Part shown: piece by piece, positions 26,747 to 36,486 of the stretch | Layout: the number at the start of each line of letters is the position of its first letter | Numbering within the stretch: the stretch's first letter is position 1 | Notes under the pieces: generated by a model | Databases searched by the model: none | What the model saw: the letters and a program-made list of their open reading frames with translations, nothing else | What the model was told of the DNA's origin: nothing | Program-made: the position numbers and the translations under genes | NCBI RefSeq assembly: GCF_002952775.1 | Contig: NZ_CP025066.1 | Span: 2,232,001 to 2,296,000, forward strand | Source of the DNA: Halalkaliarchaeum desulfuricum | Lineage (GTDB): Archaea > Halobacteriota > Halobacteria > Halobacteriales > Haloferacaceae | Direction of reading: 5' to 3' | Length of the DNA: 64,000 nucleotides

Positions 26747-27517
26747 TCAGATCTTTTTTTGAGATAAACCTTTATACCTAGTCTTTGATCTGAAGTCACT
26801 CCGAGATGTGTTGTAAAGATTAGCTAAGGCTACAAAATGCCACCATTCCTGAGATGATCCAGTCCATACTATCTCTTCAGTCAGATTTCGGGGACCTGTT
26901 TTTGAAACCGATGGTCCATTGAGTTCATTCGCTTCCTGAGAGCTATTACAAGATGAAAAGTCTCTGTCTTTTGCCAATTTTTGGGTTTCTAATGTAGTTT
27001 TTTGATTGGAACGGTCCATTTTACCGGTAGGAATTGTATGGCCATGTTCCTTCTCATGGCAACTATGACATAGTGTTATCAAATTATTAATTCGATCTTC
27101 CCCACCTTTTGATTTCGGTACGATGTGATGAACATCAACTCTTTCATTACCATATGGACCACCTCTCTTACCGCACTTTTGACACTCCCATTTGTCCTGT
27201 TTTAATGTTCGAATTCTAAGTTCATCCCAATTTTCTGCATAATTTCCGGGAGAGCGGGATTCCGGTGTTCCAAAATTTGTTTTCGCACTGGGTAATGGTT
27301 CTATGATATTTTCCTTTAGTTTTACTTTAAGAATATGTTTGCACCCACCGCCTGGTTGATTTTTCTTCCAATCTGGACATTCACATACTGGAATTGAGAT
27401 ATCAACCTCATAGTTGATTCCCCTATTACCATTTACTATGTACGTATTTTTCCCGGCCTTCGATCTGACAAATATATCTTGATTTTCGGCCCGCCATTGC
27501 CGGCGACGGTCAACCAT
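26747..27517 (-). CDS. SWIM zinc-finger and HNH endonuclease protein
   Basis: A 256-residue protein. Residues about 40-70 carry a SWIM finger of the C-x-C-x(n)-C-x-H form (CECPDWKKNQPGGGCKH). Residues about 105-165 are an HNH nuclease with CQKCGKRGG, VHHIVPKSKGG, INNLITLC and CHSCHEKEHG. The last 90 residues are unassigned. The gene is strongly AT-rich and Lys/Asn-rich compared with its neighbours, which points to recent transfer from another lineage. The SWIM finger suggests nucleic-acid or protein binding that targets the nuclease. Confidence 0.83.
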   Translation of the reverse strand: MVDRRRQWRAENQDIFVRSKAGKNTYIVNGNRGINYEVDISIPVCECPDWKKNQPGGGCKHILKVKLKENIIEPLPSAKTNFGTPESRSPGNYAENWDELRIRTLKQDKWECQKCGKRGGPYGNERVDVHHIVPKSKGGEDRINNLITLCHSCHEKEHGHTIPTGKMDRSNQKTTLETQKLAKDRDFSSCNSSQEANELNGPSVSKTGPRNLTEEIVWTGSSQEWWHFVALANLYNTSRSDFRSKTRYKGLSQKKI

Positions 27518-27899
27518 GCTAAATGTCTTTGTGTAGTGTTGTTATAAAAATAACTTCGCTTTATGCTAGCTAAAACGGTTGAAGATTGCAAGATTACTAA
27601 TTGTAATGTTGCTGGATACGGGACCTCAAGATTCCTGTCGATGGATCGCTTTCAAGAGTAAAGAAACAGAATCAGGACCTCAAAAGCGTATGCAGCTAAC
27701 CATTCTTAGTCGCTCAATCTTTCCTGCTGAGTTGCAACCAGGCGAGCAATGTCACGATGAAAGGAAATGTCGGCAACGGTCAACCGTCGACGCGACAGCG
27801 TTGTCGATCTCGCTACAGGCTTTAACGGTCGGTAGTTAGTAGTGGAACCCGTCCTCAGATGGCCGGTACGCGGGGGCGGCCCGACGCACCGGGAGGTCC
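27518..27899. other. Intergenic; no supported gene
   Basis: Nothing convincing is seen. A plus-strand frame at 27579-27839 has no family features. Composition changes from AT-rich to GC-rich near 27770, consistent with a junction between the AT-rich HNH gene and older haloarchaeal sequence. Confidence 0.35.
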
Positions 27900-28182
27900 G
27901 TCCACGCAGCCCGTCTAACCATATTGATGAACATTTTCTCTCGCAGTGCGGGGCGCAGATTTCAATGAAAATCCGAACGATCAGGACGCAATAAAGACGT
28001 CCGTCGAAGCTGCAGGCGAAGATGTACTCCGTGAACTGCCGGGGTTAACGCCTGGACAAGCAATCGTATCAGGTGATTCGATGAATACGCCAGAGCTAAT
28101 CCAAGTTCGTCGGCGGCGCACTGAACATGGAGCTGAAAGTTGGTCAGTAGTCGAAGAGTGGAAGAAAGCGTACGAACAGTGA
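27900..28182 (+). pseudogene. HerA-type (DUF87) ATPase, C-terminal remnant with frameshift
   Basis: Two frames together give the end of a HerA-like DNA translocase. The first (around 27914-27960) reads NHIDEHFLSQCGAQISMKI, the part after Walker B that carries the conserved SQC. The second (to 28182) reads NPNDQDAIKTSVEAAGEDVL, followed by LPGLTPGQAIVSGDSMNTP. A small deletion of about 7 bases near 27960-27970 would explain the shift. The ATPase core is missing. HerA normally partners NurA-type or other nucleases in DNA end processing and in several defence systems. Confidence 0.8.
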
Positions 28183-28410
28183 CAGCGTGAACCGTCACAG
28201 TCAGAATCTGCTGATTTCGGAGAAGGCGATTCAACTGGCGTTCAGAGTCTCGATTAACCCCCCTATCCACCAGAGGGCTAATCTTGTGACGGGATCTTCA
28301 AGCAACAGGACAGGCCACCATCGTTTTTATACTGCCCGGGTGTTCGTTCGGACAGATGTTATCGGTTCTACAGCCGCAGTCTCCTGGATCCGGGAAACTA
28401 TTCATGTCGT

Positions 28411-31400
28411 ATGTCTGAGCAGGAATCGTGGGAAACGCTGGTTCAGTGTCTAGAGCAATCGGAACAGCGATGGTGGCGTCGGTTCCTGCCTCGATGGCTC
28501 CAGATCCGGCTGATTGGTGACCCGGAAGAGCAGAAGCAGGAATACGAGGCGATTCGAGCGCAGGTACGAGAGCGATACGTAGAGTTGGTGCGTGCGATCG
28601 ATCCGGTTCTCGATGACGTGGCTGAGGAGCTTTCGCCCATGATGGACTCCGGTGAGCGACTGCCGTCGGGAGCCGAGTATGAGTCACGGCTTGCTGACGT
28701 TCGTCAAGACATTGAGTCGTTCGAGACGGACCTTCGAACCCTGGTTACTGTCGATGAGTCACCCGATGCGTTCCTTCGGGAAACAGAGCACACCGGACTC
28801 TCGAATCGCAAGGAACGCGTTGATGACTTCGAAAGGTTCGTCGAAGCGAAATCGACGTTCGATACTCGGATTCTTGCGATCGAGGAAACGGTGGTACACC
28901 TCGGAGACATCATAGCTCCGTACCGCTCATATGACCAGTACCTTACCTCGCCGGATCAAGCGAAGATTGAAACAACGTGTGCGGAGCTTTCAGACGAACT
29001 GGCGATGCTTACCCGGGAGTGTCCGCTTGAACGGCTCGCAGAATCTGATCAACAGTACGTCGCTGACATCTCCGATGCGCATGATAGTATCCAACGGTAC
29101 ATTGACGGGTACAATGATACGTTCATTGAGCGACAGTGTGCAGCGTACGAGGAGTTGTTCTCAAACATCGACGACGATGGGAACGATCTGAATCAGGCAC
29201 AGCGGAAGGCGATCGTGACGAATGACGTGCGGAACCTCGTTGTCGCGGCCGCCGGTACCGGGAAGACCTTAGCGTTGACGTATCGAATCGCGTATCTCGT
29301 GGCGGAGGGCACGGACCCATCACGAGTCGCTGCACTCACGTTCACCCGGCAAGCAGCCCGCGAAATGGAAACACGACTTACCGAGCGTTTCGATATCGAC
29401 GGTGTCGATGTGCGGACGATTCACTCGTTCGCCTACGAGATCGCCCGTGACGCTGCGGATGAATACCTCGATGTCGTCGATACCCAGGATCTGTATAATC
29501 TCATCGATAGGGTGATCCGAGAAGCACGAAACGGTGAGCGTGAGCAGTTCCAGCAGTACTATACACAGTTTCTGTTTCACTACGATCACACGCACCTCAC
29601 CGAGACGGATTTCGACTCCCGGGCGGAATACGTCGCCGAGCGCAACGCTGAGACGTACGAGACACTCGCCGGTGAAACCGTCGCCTCACGTGCCGAGCGT
29701 GTAATTGCTGATTTTCTATTCACGCATAACGTCGAGTATCAGTACGAAGCCGTTGCAACGTGGGCTGAGAGCGCTGCCGAGAAAGGGGAATACCGCCCGG
29801 ATTTCTACCTACCGGAGTACGATATCTACATCGAACACTGGGGAATCGACGAAAACGCCGAGGTCGCCCCGTGGTTTTCCTGGACGAGTGCAGAGTATCT
29901 GCAGAAACTCCGCTGGGCCCGCTCGCAGTTCAGCGACTCCGAGTATACACTGCTGGAAACATTCGAGTTCGAATACGAAGCCGGGTGGCTCGAACCAGCG
30001 CTGCAGCACCGCCTCGAACACGCGGGTGTTGAGCTTGACCAACTGTCGTTTACGGCATTCGTCAACGAGGCGTTCGAATACAACGAGAAAGAACGCGATA
30101 TCAAGGAGTCACTTGCCTCGTTCGTCCACAACGCGAAAACGTTCAACATCGACGCCGAGAAAGCACGGACCCGGTTGTCGCGGAGGCGGCCACGGCAGTA
30201 CTACTTCGGGCTGTGTGGCGCTCTCGTGTTAGAAGCCTACAACGAGTACCTGGAGCGATCCGGTCTCGTTGATTTCGATGATATGATCAACGACGCCACA
30301 GCCGCCGTGCAGGCGAATCCGGAGCCGTACCGGCACCAGTACGACCACGTCCTCGTCGATGAATTCCAGGATGTGTCGAGGCATCAGATCGAACTCATCC
30401 GAGCGCTGGCAGGACAGGATACAGGGCCGCGTCTGTTCTGTGTTGGCGATGACTGGCAGAGTATCTACGCGTTCCAAGGCGCAGACATCCAGCAATTCAT
30501 CGCGTTTGAAGACCACTTCGGCCCGACAGCCGAAACACAACTCACGAGGAACTACCGCTCACCGCAAACGGTGCTTGAGGCGGGGAACGACTTGATCCAC
30601 AATAACAACCATCAGATACAAAAAACGGTGACGGCTGCCCGCGACCACGACTGGCACCCGAAACTCCACGTCCTCGACGGGTACACGTCGTCGAAGTACG
30701 AACAACGTGTCGGGAGGTACGCTGTCGAACTCGTCGAGACGTTTCTCGCTGACGGACACGACCCTGAAGACGTGATGGTGCTGTGCCGGTACGACGAGGG
30801 CGCGGAGTTCACTACCCGTGTCAAATCAGCGCTTGAACGCCGGGAACTGCCGTACGATGGCAAAGACGACCACTACCGTCCAGCCGGAATGCCGGGTGAG
30901 TACGATGCAGCGTTCAACCCGGACGCTGGCGTAGCCGTGTACTCCGTCCACCAGGCGAAAGGCCGGCAAGCCAAGCAAGTTATCGTCCTGAACGTCACGG
31001 CTGGCAAACACGGATTCCCAGCCGACCAACGGGAGAACTCCCTCGTTGCACCCGTCCAAGACATCGATACCGCGACGATCGAAGAGGAACGCCGGCTCTT
31101 CTACGTGGCGATCACTCGAACCGAAAAGCAACTGCATCTCTTGACGCGTGCTGGGAAGTGGTCGCCGTTCATCGATGAAATCGAACCGTATCTCGACGTA
31201 GAAGAGTCACTCGCCCATCTTTCTCCAGAGCGAGACAATCGAACCGAACTCACTGCGAAGGTCAAACTCATCTGGGATGATCTGCACGAAACACAGCACC
31301 AAGCCGGGGTGCTGGAAGATGCGACCGGGACGATCCGTTTCGTCTCGTGGGCGAACGAATCACCACCAACTGTTGAGGAAGATGTATGGTATCACTTCGA

Positions 31401-31497
31401 AGATGTTGAGATCAACGAATTTGACGGCGACCCACAAGCCGTCCTCCGATCAGCGACGACAGCAACGCCACTCCGTCAAGTTGGAGCGGACTCCTGA
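28411..31497 (+). CDS. UvrD-family helicase with inserted endonuclease domain
   Basis: A 1028-residue SF1A helicase. A helical N-terminal region of about 270 residues precedes Walker A (AAGTGKT, about 279-285). Motif II is DEFQD near 650, motif III is GDDWQSIYAFQG, motif IV is RNYRSPQTV, motif V is SVHQAKGRQAKQVIV and motif VI is YVAITRTEKQ. Between motifs Ic and II lies an inserted nuclease-like domain with YRPDFYLPEYDIYIEHWGI, where D464 and E475 are the likely catalytic residues. This architecture is known in archaeal and bacterial UvrD/HelD-like proteins found near defence genes. It stands alone here, 230 bases after the HerA relic. Confidence 0.88.
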   Translation: MSEQESWETLVQCLEQSEQRWWRRFLPRWLQIRLIGDPEEQKQEYEAIRAQVRERYVELVRAIDPVLDDVAEELSPMMDSGERLPSGAEYESRLADVRQDIESFETDLRTLVTVDESPDAFLRETEHTGLSNRKERVDDFERFVEAKSTFDTRILAIEETVVHLGDIIAPYRSYDQYLTSPDQAKIETTCAELSDELAMLTRECPLERLAESDQQYVADISDAHDSIQRYIDGYNDTFIERQCAAYEELFSNIDDDGNDLNQAQRKAIVTNDVRNLVVAAAGTGKTLALTYRIAYLVAEGTDPSRVAALTFTRQAAREMETRLTERFDIDGVDVRTIHSFAYEIARDAADEYLDVVDTQDLYNLIDRVIREARNGEREQFQQYYTQFLFHYDHTHLTETDFDSRAEYVAERNAETYETLAGETVASRAERVIADFLFTHNVEYQYEAVATWAESAAEKGEYRPDFYLPEYDIYIEHWGIDENAEVAPWFSWTSAEYLQKLRWARSQFSDSEYTLLETFEFEYEAGWLEPALQHRLEHAGVELDQLSFTAFVNEAFEYNEKERDIKESLASFVHNAKTFNIDAEKARTRLSRRRPRQYYFGLCGALVLEAYNEYLERSGLVDFDDMINDATAAVQANPEPYRHQYDHVLVDEFQDVSRHQIELIRALAGQDTGPRLFCVGDDWQSIYAFQGADIQQFIAFEDHFGPTAETQLTRNYRSPQTVLEAGNDLIHNNNHQIQKTVTAARDHDWHPKLHVLDGYTSSKYEQRVGRYAVELVETFLADGHDPEDVMVLCRYDEGAEFTTRVKSALERRELPYDGKDDHYRPAGMPGEYDAAFNPDAGVAVYSVHQAKGRQAKQVIVLNVTAGKHGFPADQRENSLVAPVQDIDTATIEEERRLFYVAITRTEKQLHLLTRAGKWSPFIDEIEPYLDVEESLAHLSPERDNRTELTAKVKLIWDDLHETQHQAGVLEDATGTIRFVSWANESPPTVEEDVWYHFEDVEINEFDGDPQAVLRSATTATPLRQVGADS

Positions 31498-31624
31498 TTT
31501 AATGAGAAACACACAGCCAAAGATGACGTGTGGTGAAGATCGCGGTGAGGTATTCTCGACCGCAGATGTAGCAGACGACGACGTTCGTGACTTGGCCCGG
31601 GGATAGCGACGTTCAACCTCGTTC

Positions 31625-31652
31625 GTTTCAACACGACACTATTGTCAGTCTG
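31625..31652 (+). repeat. 28-base imperfect direct repeat, copy 2
   Basis: Partner of 26628-26655, lying at the 3' end of the EVE-like gene on the opposite strand. Its first 13 bases are identical to copy 1. Confidence 0.5.
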
Positions 31653-32124
31653 ATACTTTTTCGAGGGCGAGTTTTATCGCGGCGAGTCGATTGGTGACGC
31701 GGTGGTCTGCAACGCGGGTCAGCCCTTGTGGGTAGTAATCCGTTTTGTAGTCGAAAAGCTGGTTGACTTTGGATCGTGGAACAGAAATGGAACTGAAGTT
31801 GTTAATCGTATAGATCAGGGTTGACGGGGCGTTTTTCCAGAACGTGGTTCGAACCCACCCTTCCTCATCTTCGAAGGTGGTTCCAATGACACCGGCGCCG
31901 ATATACTGTGACTCCTGATAGAACAAGACGAGATCACCAGGTTCCATCTTCTCAAAATAAGATTGGTTGCCTTCGCCGTCTCGTGCCCCCCAGAAGCGAG
32001 CTTCAGTCATATTCTGTAGTGGCTCGGGACGGTCGGGATACTCGTCGAGATCGACTGGTGACCCGACAGTTCGATCATAGTTTCCTGGGTCACACGGGAC
32101 CAAGAAGACATTCGTTCCGGGCAT
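31645..32124 (-). CDS. EVE/PUA-like domain protein
   Basis: A 159-residue single-domain protein. FWGARDG followed by YFEKMEPGDLVLFYQESQY and IGAGVIGTTF resembles the EVE/YTH/PUA-like fold, which reads modified bases in DNA or RNA; aromatic cage candidates (Trp, Tyr, Phe) are present. EVE domains are common in restriction and other defence islands. No nuclease is fused to it. It is transcribed away from the ADP-ribosylglycohydrolase side and toward the UvrD gene. The fold assignment is from motif pattern only. Confidence 0.65.
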   Translation of the reverse strand: MPGTNVFLVPCDPGNYDRTVGSPVDLDEYPDRPEPLQNMTEARFWGARDGEGNQSYFEKMEPGDLVLFYQESQYIGAGVIGTTFEDEEGWVRTTFWKNAPSTLIYTINNFSSISVPRSKVNQLFDYKTDYYPQGLTRVADHRVTNRLAAIKLALEKVSD

Positions 32125-32365
32125 AATCTGGGGTAAATTGCACTCACGTATAATTCTACGCCTTGTAATTTTAATAAAGAATGCGAGTAGTGATATTCAT
32201 CAAACTACTACTCACCCGGTTCTACTTCTTTGATTCACCGGCCGACCTTGACGCTGCCCACTGATTCAATAGAGTTGAATGGAGAATCCTACCGCAAGTC
32301 GCACAGTCGTTGAATACGACGCGACAGTTCCTGACTACATCAAGATGAGGAGCGCCGAGAGAGTA

Positions 32366-32600
32366 TTAGTATTCGTCTCCGTCCTGCTCGACGAGCGCGT
32401 CTGTGTGGCTATCACGCCGTCGAATCGACTCTACCGTGCCCGGAATGGCTGCTTCCTTGACGAGATTCTGGTTTCCGATCGCCCAGACTTTATGATCTGT
32501 CTCGTGCGCCCAGTATCGTATCCACTCAAGTGAAACTGCTTCACGCTGCGAGGGGATTCACGTCCACCGTCCAGTCCCAGTCAAGCGCGAGTACAAACAT
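32366..32600 (-). pseudogene. HAD-like small protein, frameshifted
   Basis: The minus strand starts with an ATG whose first base is the last base of the ADP-ribosylglycohydrolase stop (TGATG overlap). The first frame reads MFVLALDWDWTVDVNP, with a D-x-D-x-T HAD motif I, and soon hits a stop. A second frame then reads REAVSLEWIRYWAHETDHKV, WAIGNQNLVKEAAIPGTVES and so on to a stop at 32366. The parts join if one base is lost or gained near 32545. From memory, haloarchaea have intact proteins of this type. Its coupling suggests it once worked with the glycohydrolase. Confidence 0.7.
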
Positions 32601-33508
32601 CACGGTAACTCCACAAGTTGCGCTGCCAACGCTTCGAGTTCGTCAGCCTCGTCAATAGCAGTAAGCCATCGATCTGGAAGCTGTGAGGCCCCGAACCGCG
32701 CACCGGCGACCGCACCCGCAATCGCACCGATCGTGTCCGTATCACCGCCGCGATTCACGGCCGTTACAATCGCGTCCTCGGCGCTCTCGGCGAATAGGCC
32801 GTCGTGAAGTGCCGTCTGCAGCGAATGGACGACATACCCTGACGTCTCCAGCGTGTCTGGCGAATCACCACGAGCGAGCGGTTGGAGCGCCGTCACGAGT
32901 TCGTCAGGTGCGTTCGAGCCAACGTAATCGAGAGCCTCTTGCAACGGGGAATCCGTATCTTCGAGGAGGCCCGCAATCGTGAGATTCAAAATCACACAGC
33001 CCTCCGTACACCGCGGATCAGCATGCGTGATCTGGGAGGACTGGCGACTGACCTCGGCGAGTCTGTCGTGATCGTTTGGGTACGCGATAGCGAGCGGTGG
33101 ACACCGCATCACGCTCCCGTTCCCGGCGTTGCTCCCTTCGGAACTCGCTTTCCACACCCTCTGGCCGGCCTCCTCCCAGGAGTCGCCCGAGGCAAGCCGC
33201 TGGAGTGCCTGTCGCGTCATGTTTCCGATATCGAACGGCCCGGATTCATACCACTGGACGAATCTGGCAGCGACGTCTTCAGGATCGAACTCACCATGGT
33301 CGGCGAGACTTCGCGCGATACACAGCGCCTGGTCGGTGTCGTCGGTGATCGTCCCGGCGGGTTGCCCCCACGTCCCGTTCCCAACCATATCGGTGAGAGT
33401 GCCATGTTCGGCCCTGATCTGGCGGGCAGACCGGAACTCGACAGGCCGGCCAAGCGCATCCCCGCACGCGAGTCCGAGCATGACGCCCGCGGCGTTGTCG
33501 GTGACCAT
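32600..33508 (-). CDS. ADP-ribosylglycohydrolase (DraG/ARH family)
   Basis: A 302-residue hydrolase that removes ADP-ribose from proteins or nucleic acids. GLACGDALGRPVEF near the N-terminus, TITDDTDQAL and the C-terminal NRGGDTDTIGAIAGAVAGA supply the acidic residues that bind two Mg ions. Length is typical. No ADP-ribosyltransferase or DarT-like toxin is seen nearby, so its substrate is unknown. It is translationally coupled to the broken HAD-like gene downstream. Confidence 0.9.
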   Translation of the reverse strand: MVTDNAAGVMLGLACGDALGRPVEFRSARQIRAEHGTLTDMVGNGTWGQPAGTITDDTDQALCIARSLADHGEFDPEDVAARFVQWYESGPFDIGNMTRQALQRLASGDSWEEAGQRVWKASSEGSNAGNGSVMRCPPLAIAYPNDHDRLAEVSRQSSQITHADPRCTEGCVILNLTIAGLLEDTDSPLQEALDYVGSNAPDELVTALQPLARGDSPDTLETSGYVVHSLQTALHDGLFAESAEDAIVTAVNRGGDTDTIGAIAGAVAGARFGASQLPDRWLTAIDEADELEALAAQLVELP

Positions 33509-34016
33509 ATGTGAGTCTCAGCGGGCAGCGGCAAAAGTGTGGGTCCAGACAGATTGCAACGCTCAACTGAGCGAAATCGCAACCGGCTCACTCCTGATAT
33601 CTGCGTCGAATCGGACGCCAGCGAAGGAAAGCACGTCATCGAGATCAAACGTACACCGGCGAATCTCAACGGGACGAAACCGGGGGGCAATAACAAAGAT
33701 ATCATCGCGCGATCGAGCATGATCGAACGAGTACCCGTGAACTGATATGTCTCTGTATTGTCGGCGAGGACGAAAACGTGAGTACCATCGACAGTTCACG
33801 GAAAGCACGACCGCTGTCCGTGTACATGGATGTGCTACCGACTGTGGATAAATTGAAGAAAGGGATGCGATTGCCGTTCGTACAACATGTAGTGGAGAAC
33901 TCTCGCTTAACCAGTATACTGCTGGCGATTACTGTCATAAGTGGCAACACCAGCAATTACCTTGCGCACCTGAATCGTGGACTGTTGGCCCGAGATTCAG
34001 AGACTGACGCCGCTCT
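33509..34016. other. Intergenic; possible degraded coding sequence
   Basis: No gene can be supported. A minus-strand frame around 33563-33808 has plausible haloarchaeal composition but no recognisable motif and no clear start. This may be a decayed gene between the glycohydrolase and the nuclease operon. Confidence 0.35.
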
Positions 34017-35399
34017 TCAACGTTCGGAAAGCTCGCCGGGGAACTCGCCTTCAGGCTCTTTGCTGAACACTTCCTGATATGTCTCTTCGAACACCTTGTT
34101 GATGATTCGGGACAAGTCGGTTCGATCGGTGCAGAAGTCAGACACTGCGGTATCCAACTGTTCGAAATACGACTCAGTGAGGTTTTGTGGGTCAAGTTGG
34201 TAATTTTTCACGACAAGTGCCGACGCACTTCCCAGGCGAAGTTCATCAACATCTGTCTCCTCCAGCGAATCTTCTAAACTCTCCGCGTACTCTGAGGTGC
34301 ATTTTTCAGTAAAGATGTCGTTGAATGACTGTCCCTCGTGTCGCTTGTCCGTATGTACGTTTCGTTGTGGGGGGAGTCGCAGTCTGAAACTGAGGATCCG
34401 GTCCCGGAGGTGCGTGGTCGTCGGTGAATGCCGGTAATACAGTTGGATGGTGCTTCTCCTATCGAGCGGGTCTTGATCCCAGTATTCGGGCAGAATCTTC
34501 TGCCACTTCGGGTTGTTCGCGCTCGACGTTTTCCATCCTGAGGTCTCGAAATCGTATTTTTTGGTGAGCTTGGTCTCCCAGTTGTCTTTCAGGTAGGTGC
34601 TGACATCTTCGAAGTCACTTTCGAACTGGCTGTTCGCTTGTTCGACCTGCTCGATCAGATCGCTGTATTCGAAATACAGGTCTAGGCGCTCGTTGAGTTC
34701 GTCTTCTTCGATGGATGAGTCCATATCCTCGGTCTCCTTTAGTGACTGAATGAAGTCTGTAAATTGAATAACACTACGGTTGGGGTACTCGAAGAGCGAA
34801 TCCTGCGTTTCCGCTTCGAAACTCTCCACGAGATCAGCCCAAGACACTGACTCGAAAGTCCCAGTTTCGTCATCCGGCGGATCGGCAACGTCCCGTTTCA
34901 CGTATGCGTATTTCGTAACGTCCAGTTCCTCGACCGCTATCGTGTCCGTACCGAACCAGTCGAACCGCCACGTGTCTGCGGTGGCGTACGTAGTCGTTTG
35001 GTGTGTTCCTTCCTCTGCACCGACTTTCAGTTCCAGGAACACCGCCCACCGTGGGTGATCGTCCAATGCACGCCCACCACAGATGATCAAGTCGATCCGG
35101 CCGTCTGAACCGGTGTCCGCTATCTGAACTTCGTCCTCGATTTCGATGTGCTGGCGCGAGAGATTGAATTCGTGCACGTCGAGACAATCCAAGAATTGTG
35201 TGAGGAGGGCGTCTCCGAAGCCGTGTGATTTCCGTGGATCCAGGAAGTATTTGAGCGAATACTGGTACTTGCGCTCCCGTGGCCCGCGAAGTATCGAATA
35301 GATGTCTTTCGGACGCTGCACCCGGCGGTCGAGCTCCATGTACTCCTTCAGGAATTGCTCCAGTTCACCGCGGTCGAACGCGAGTGAATTGTCAGTCAT
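34017..35399 (-). CDS. PD-(D/E)XK nuclease superfamily protein
   Basis: A 460-residue protein started at the ATG at 35399, whose codon follows an upstream in-frame alternative. D103 (GRIDLII) and E123-L-K125 (FLELKVG), followed by Q134, form the PD-(D/E)XK active-site pattern of the PDDEXK_4-like group. A long helical region follows, ending with a second conserved-looking block. Such proteins are frequent in archaeal islands and often accompany defence genes. It lies about 50 bases after the PIN-like gene on the same strand, so it is probably the third gene of that operon. Confidence 0.75.
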   Translation of the reverse strand: MTDNSLAFDRGELEQFLKEYMELDRRVQRPKDIYSILRGPRERKYQYSLKYFLDPRKSHGFGDALLTQFLDCLDVHEFNLSRQHIEIEDEVQIADTGSDGRIDLIICGGRALDDHPRWAVFLELKVGAEEGTHQTTTYATADTWRFDWFGTDTIAVEELDVTKYAYVKRDVADPPDDETGTFESVSWADLVESFEAETQDSLFEYPNRSVIQFTDFIQSLKETEDMDSSIEEDELNERLDLYFEYSDLIEQVEQANSQFESDFEDVSTYLKDNWETKLTKKYDFETSGWKTSSANNPKWQKILPEYWDQDPLDRRSTIQLYYRHSPTTTHLRDRILSFRLRLPPQRNVHTDKRHEGQSFNDIFTEKCTSEYAESLEDSLEETDVDELRLGSASALVVKNYQLDPQNLTESYFEQLDTAVSDFCTDRTDLSRIINKVFEETYQEVFSKEPEGEFPGELSER

Positions 35400-35450
35400 A
35401 CGTCGTCTAGGTTTCACCCGCTTTTCAAATTAATTCACGTGCGGAGTCGA

Positions 35451-36482
35451 TTACCCACTCAGTTCTTCGTATGACTCGACGATCGATAGATCGCCCTCCA
35501 ATTTCGCTTCGAGCTTTGGACTCCGGGCGTCGAGTTTGATGCGCTCGTGTTGCCAGTCGAGTTCGTCCTTGCCACGCCAGACTCCGTAGACGGTGGTGTT
35601 CGGCACTTCGACGATCCCGAATACGATAGCGAGCATGTACAGAAGCGTCTCGATCGCCTGCCAGCTGGCGGTCGCCTCGTCCGGGAACGAATTGGGAAAG
35701 TCGACGCGCTGACCAAGCATGCGGTGAGAGCGGGCGCGTTCGACGAAGTTGCGGTCGTTGCTGAAGAGGAGAATATCGCTGCGATACGCCTGGTCGTATT
35801 CGTCGTAGGCGTCGATAATCGCCTCATCGCCCTCGTCACTCTGAATTTCGACCGCCTGTTCGATGTCGCGGATTCGCCGGTAGGTGAGCAGTCCGAGGCG
35901 ACCGACGCGTGCAGACCCGAGTGGCTGGTTCCAGTATTCCTCGAAGGCGTTGCCAAAGGCATCGACGAACGGGTCGGTATCGTGGCACTTGTAATCCCAG
36001 TCGAGTTCGTCACGGATACCAGTCGCAAGAACGAATCCGTTGACGTATCCGATCCCGTTGTCTGGGTCGTGTAGACCGAGAACGCGGTCGATTCGCCACG
36101 GCAAGAGATTCGTGTCGAAGCCAGCGAAGACAGGAGCGTGTCCGGCCATCAGGTCGGGATCACCGTATCGATCGAGGAAGGCTTCAATGTCCGCCTGATT
36201 CGCAGGGTTCAGGATTCCACTTGCAAGCAGCGTATTGCGGAAGTTGTCCGCTGTCGGCAGGTCCTCGAAAACCCGATCAGGGTACTGACGACCCAGGTCC
36301 TGGCGAACTGTGGCGTACGAATCGAGGTCGGTCGTGAAGTGCACGGTACAGGCGCCCTCGTCGAGTTCGACGCGGAGTAACTCGCCGATATCCGCCGAGG
36401 GATGTTCGACGGCGAACTCCTCGTTGCCGCGGTCGTACAACCGATTCAACAGAACCGTCAGGTGCTCGCGTTTGACCCGCAT
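35451..36482 (-). CDS. PIN-like nuclease, partner of CARF-like protein
   Basis: A 343-residue protein. The middle and C-terminal parts show a PIN-like order of acidic residues: D123 in FAGFDTNLL, E219/E220 in the middle, D236 and D243 in DILLFSNDRNFVERA. The N-terminal 110 residues are a separate domain of unknown fold. PIN domains are metal-dependent RNases. It starts 4 bases after the CARF-like gene ends, so the two are co-transcribed. I infer an effector switched by the CARF-like sensor. Confidence 0.68.
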   Translation of the reverse strand: MRVKREHLTVLLNRLYDRGNEEFAVEHPSADIGELLRVELDEGACTVHFTTDLDSYATVRQDLGRQYPDRVFEDLPTADNFRNTLLASGILNPANQADIEAFLDRYGDPDLMAGHAPVFAGFDTNLLPWRIDRVLGLHDPDNGIGYVNGFVLATGIRDELDWDYKCHDTDPFVDAFGNAFEEYWNQPLGSARVGRLGLLTYRRIRDIEQAVEIQSDEGDEAIIDAYDEYDQAYRSDILLFSNDRNFVERARSHRMLGQRVDFPNSFPDEATASWQAIETLLYMLAIVFGIVEVPNTTVYGVWRGKDELDWQHERIKLDARSPKLEAKLEGDLSIVESYEELSG

Positions 36483-36486
36483 CGCG

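Noticed and set aside
27579-27839. 86-residue plus-strand frame
   Set aside because: No start context, no motif and composition unlike haloarchaeal protein.
27770-27945. GC-rich stretch as a structured RNA
   Set aside because: No recognisable signal-recognition-particle or RNase P elements; its end is HerA coding sequence.
32279-32533. 84-residue plus-strand frame
   Set aside because: Antisense to the HAD-like pseudogene, which reads as a real protein on the other strand.
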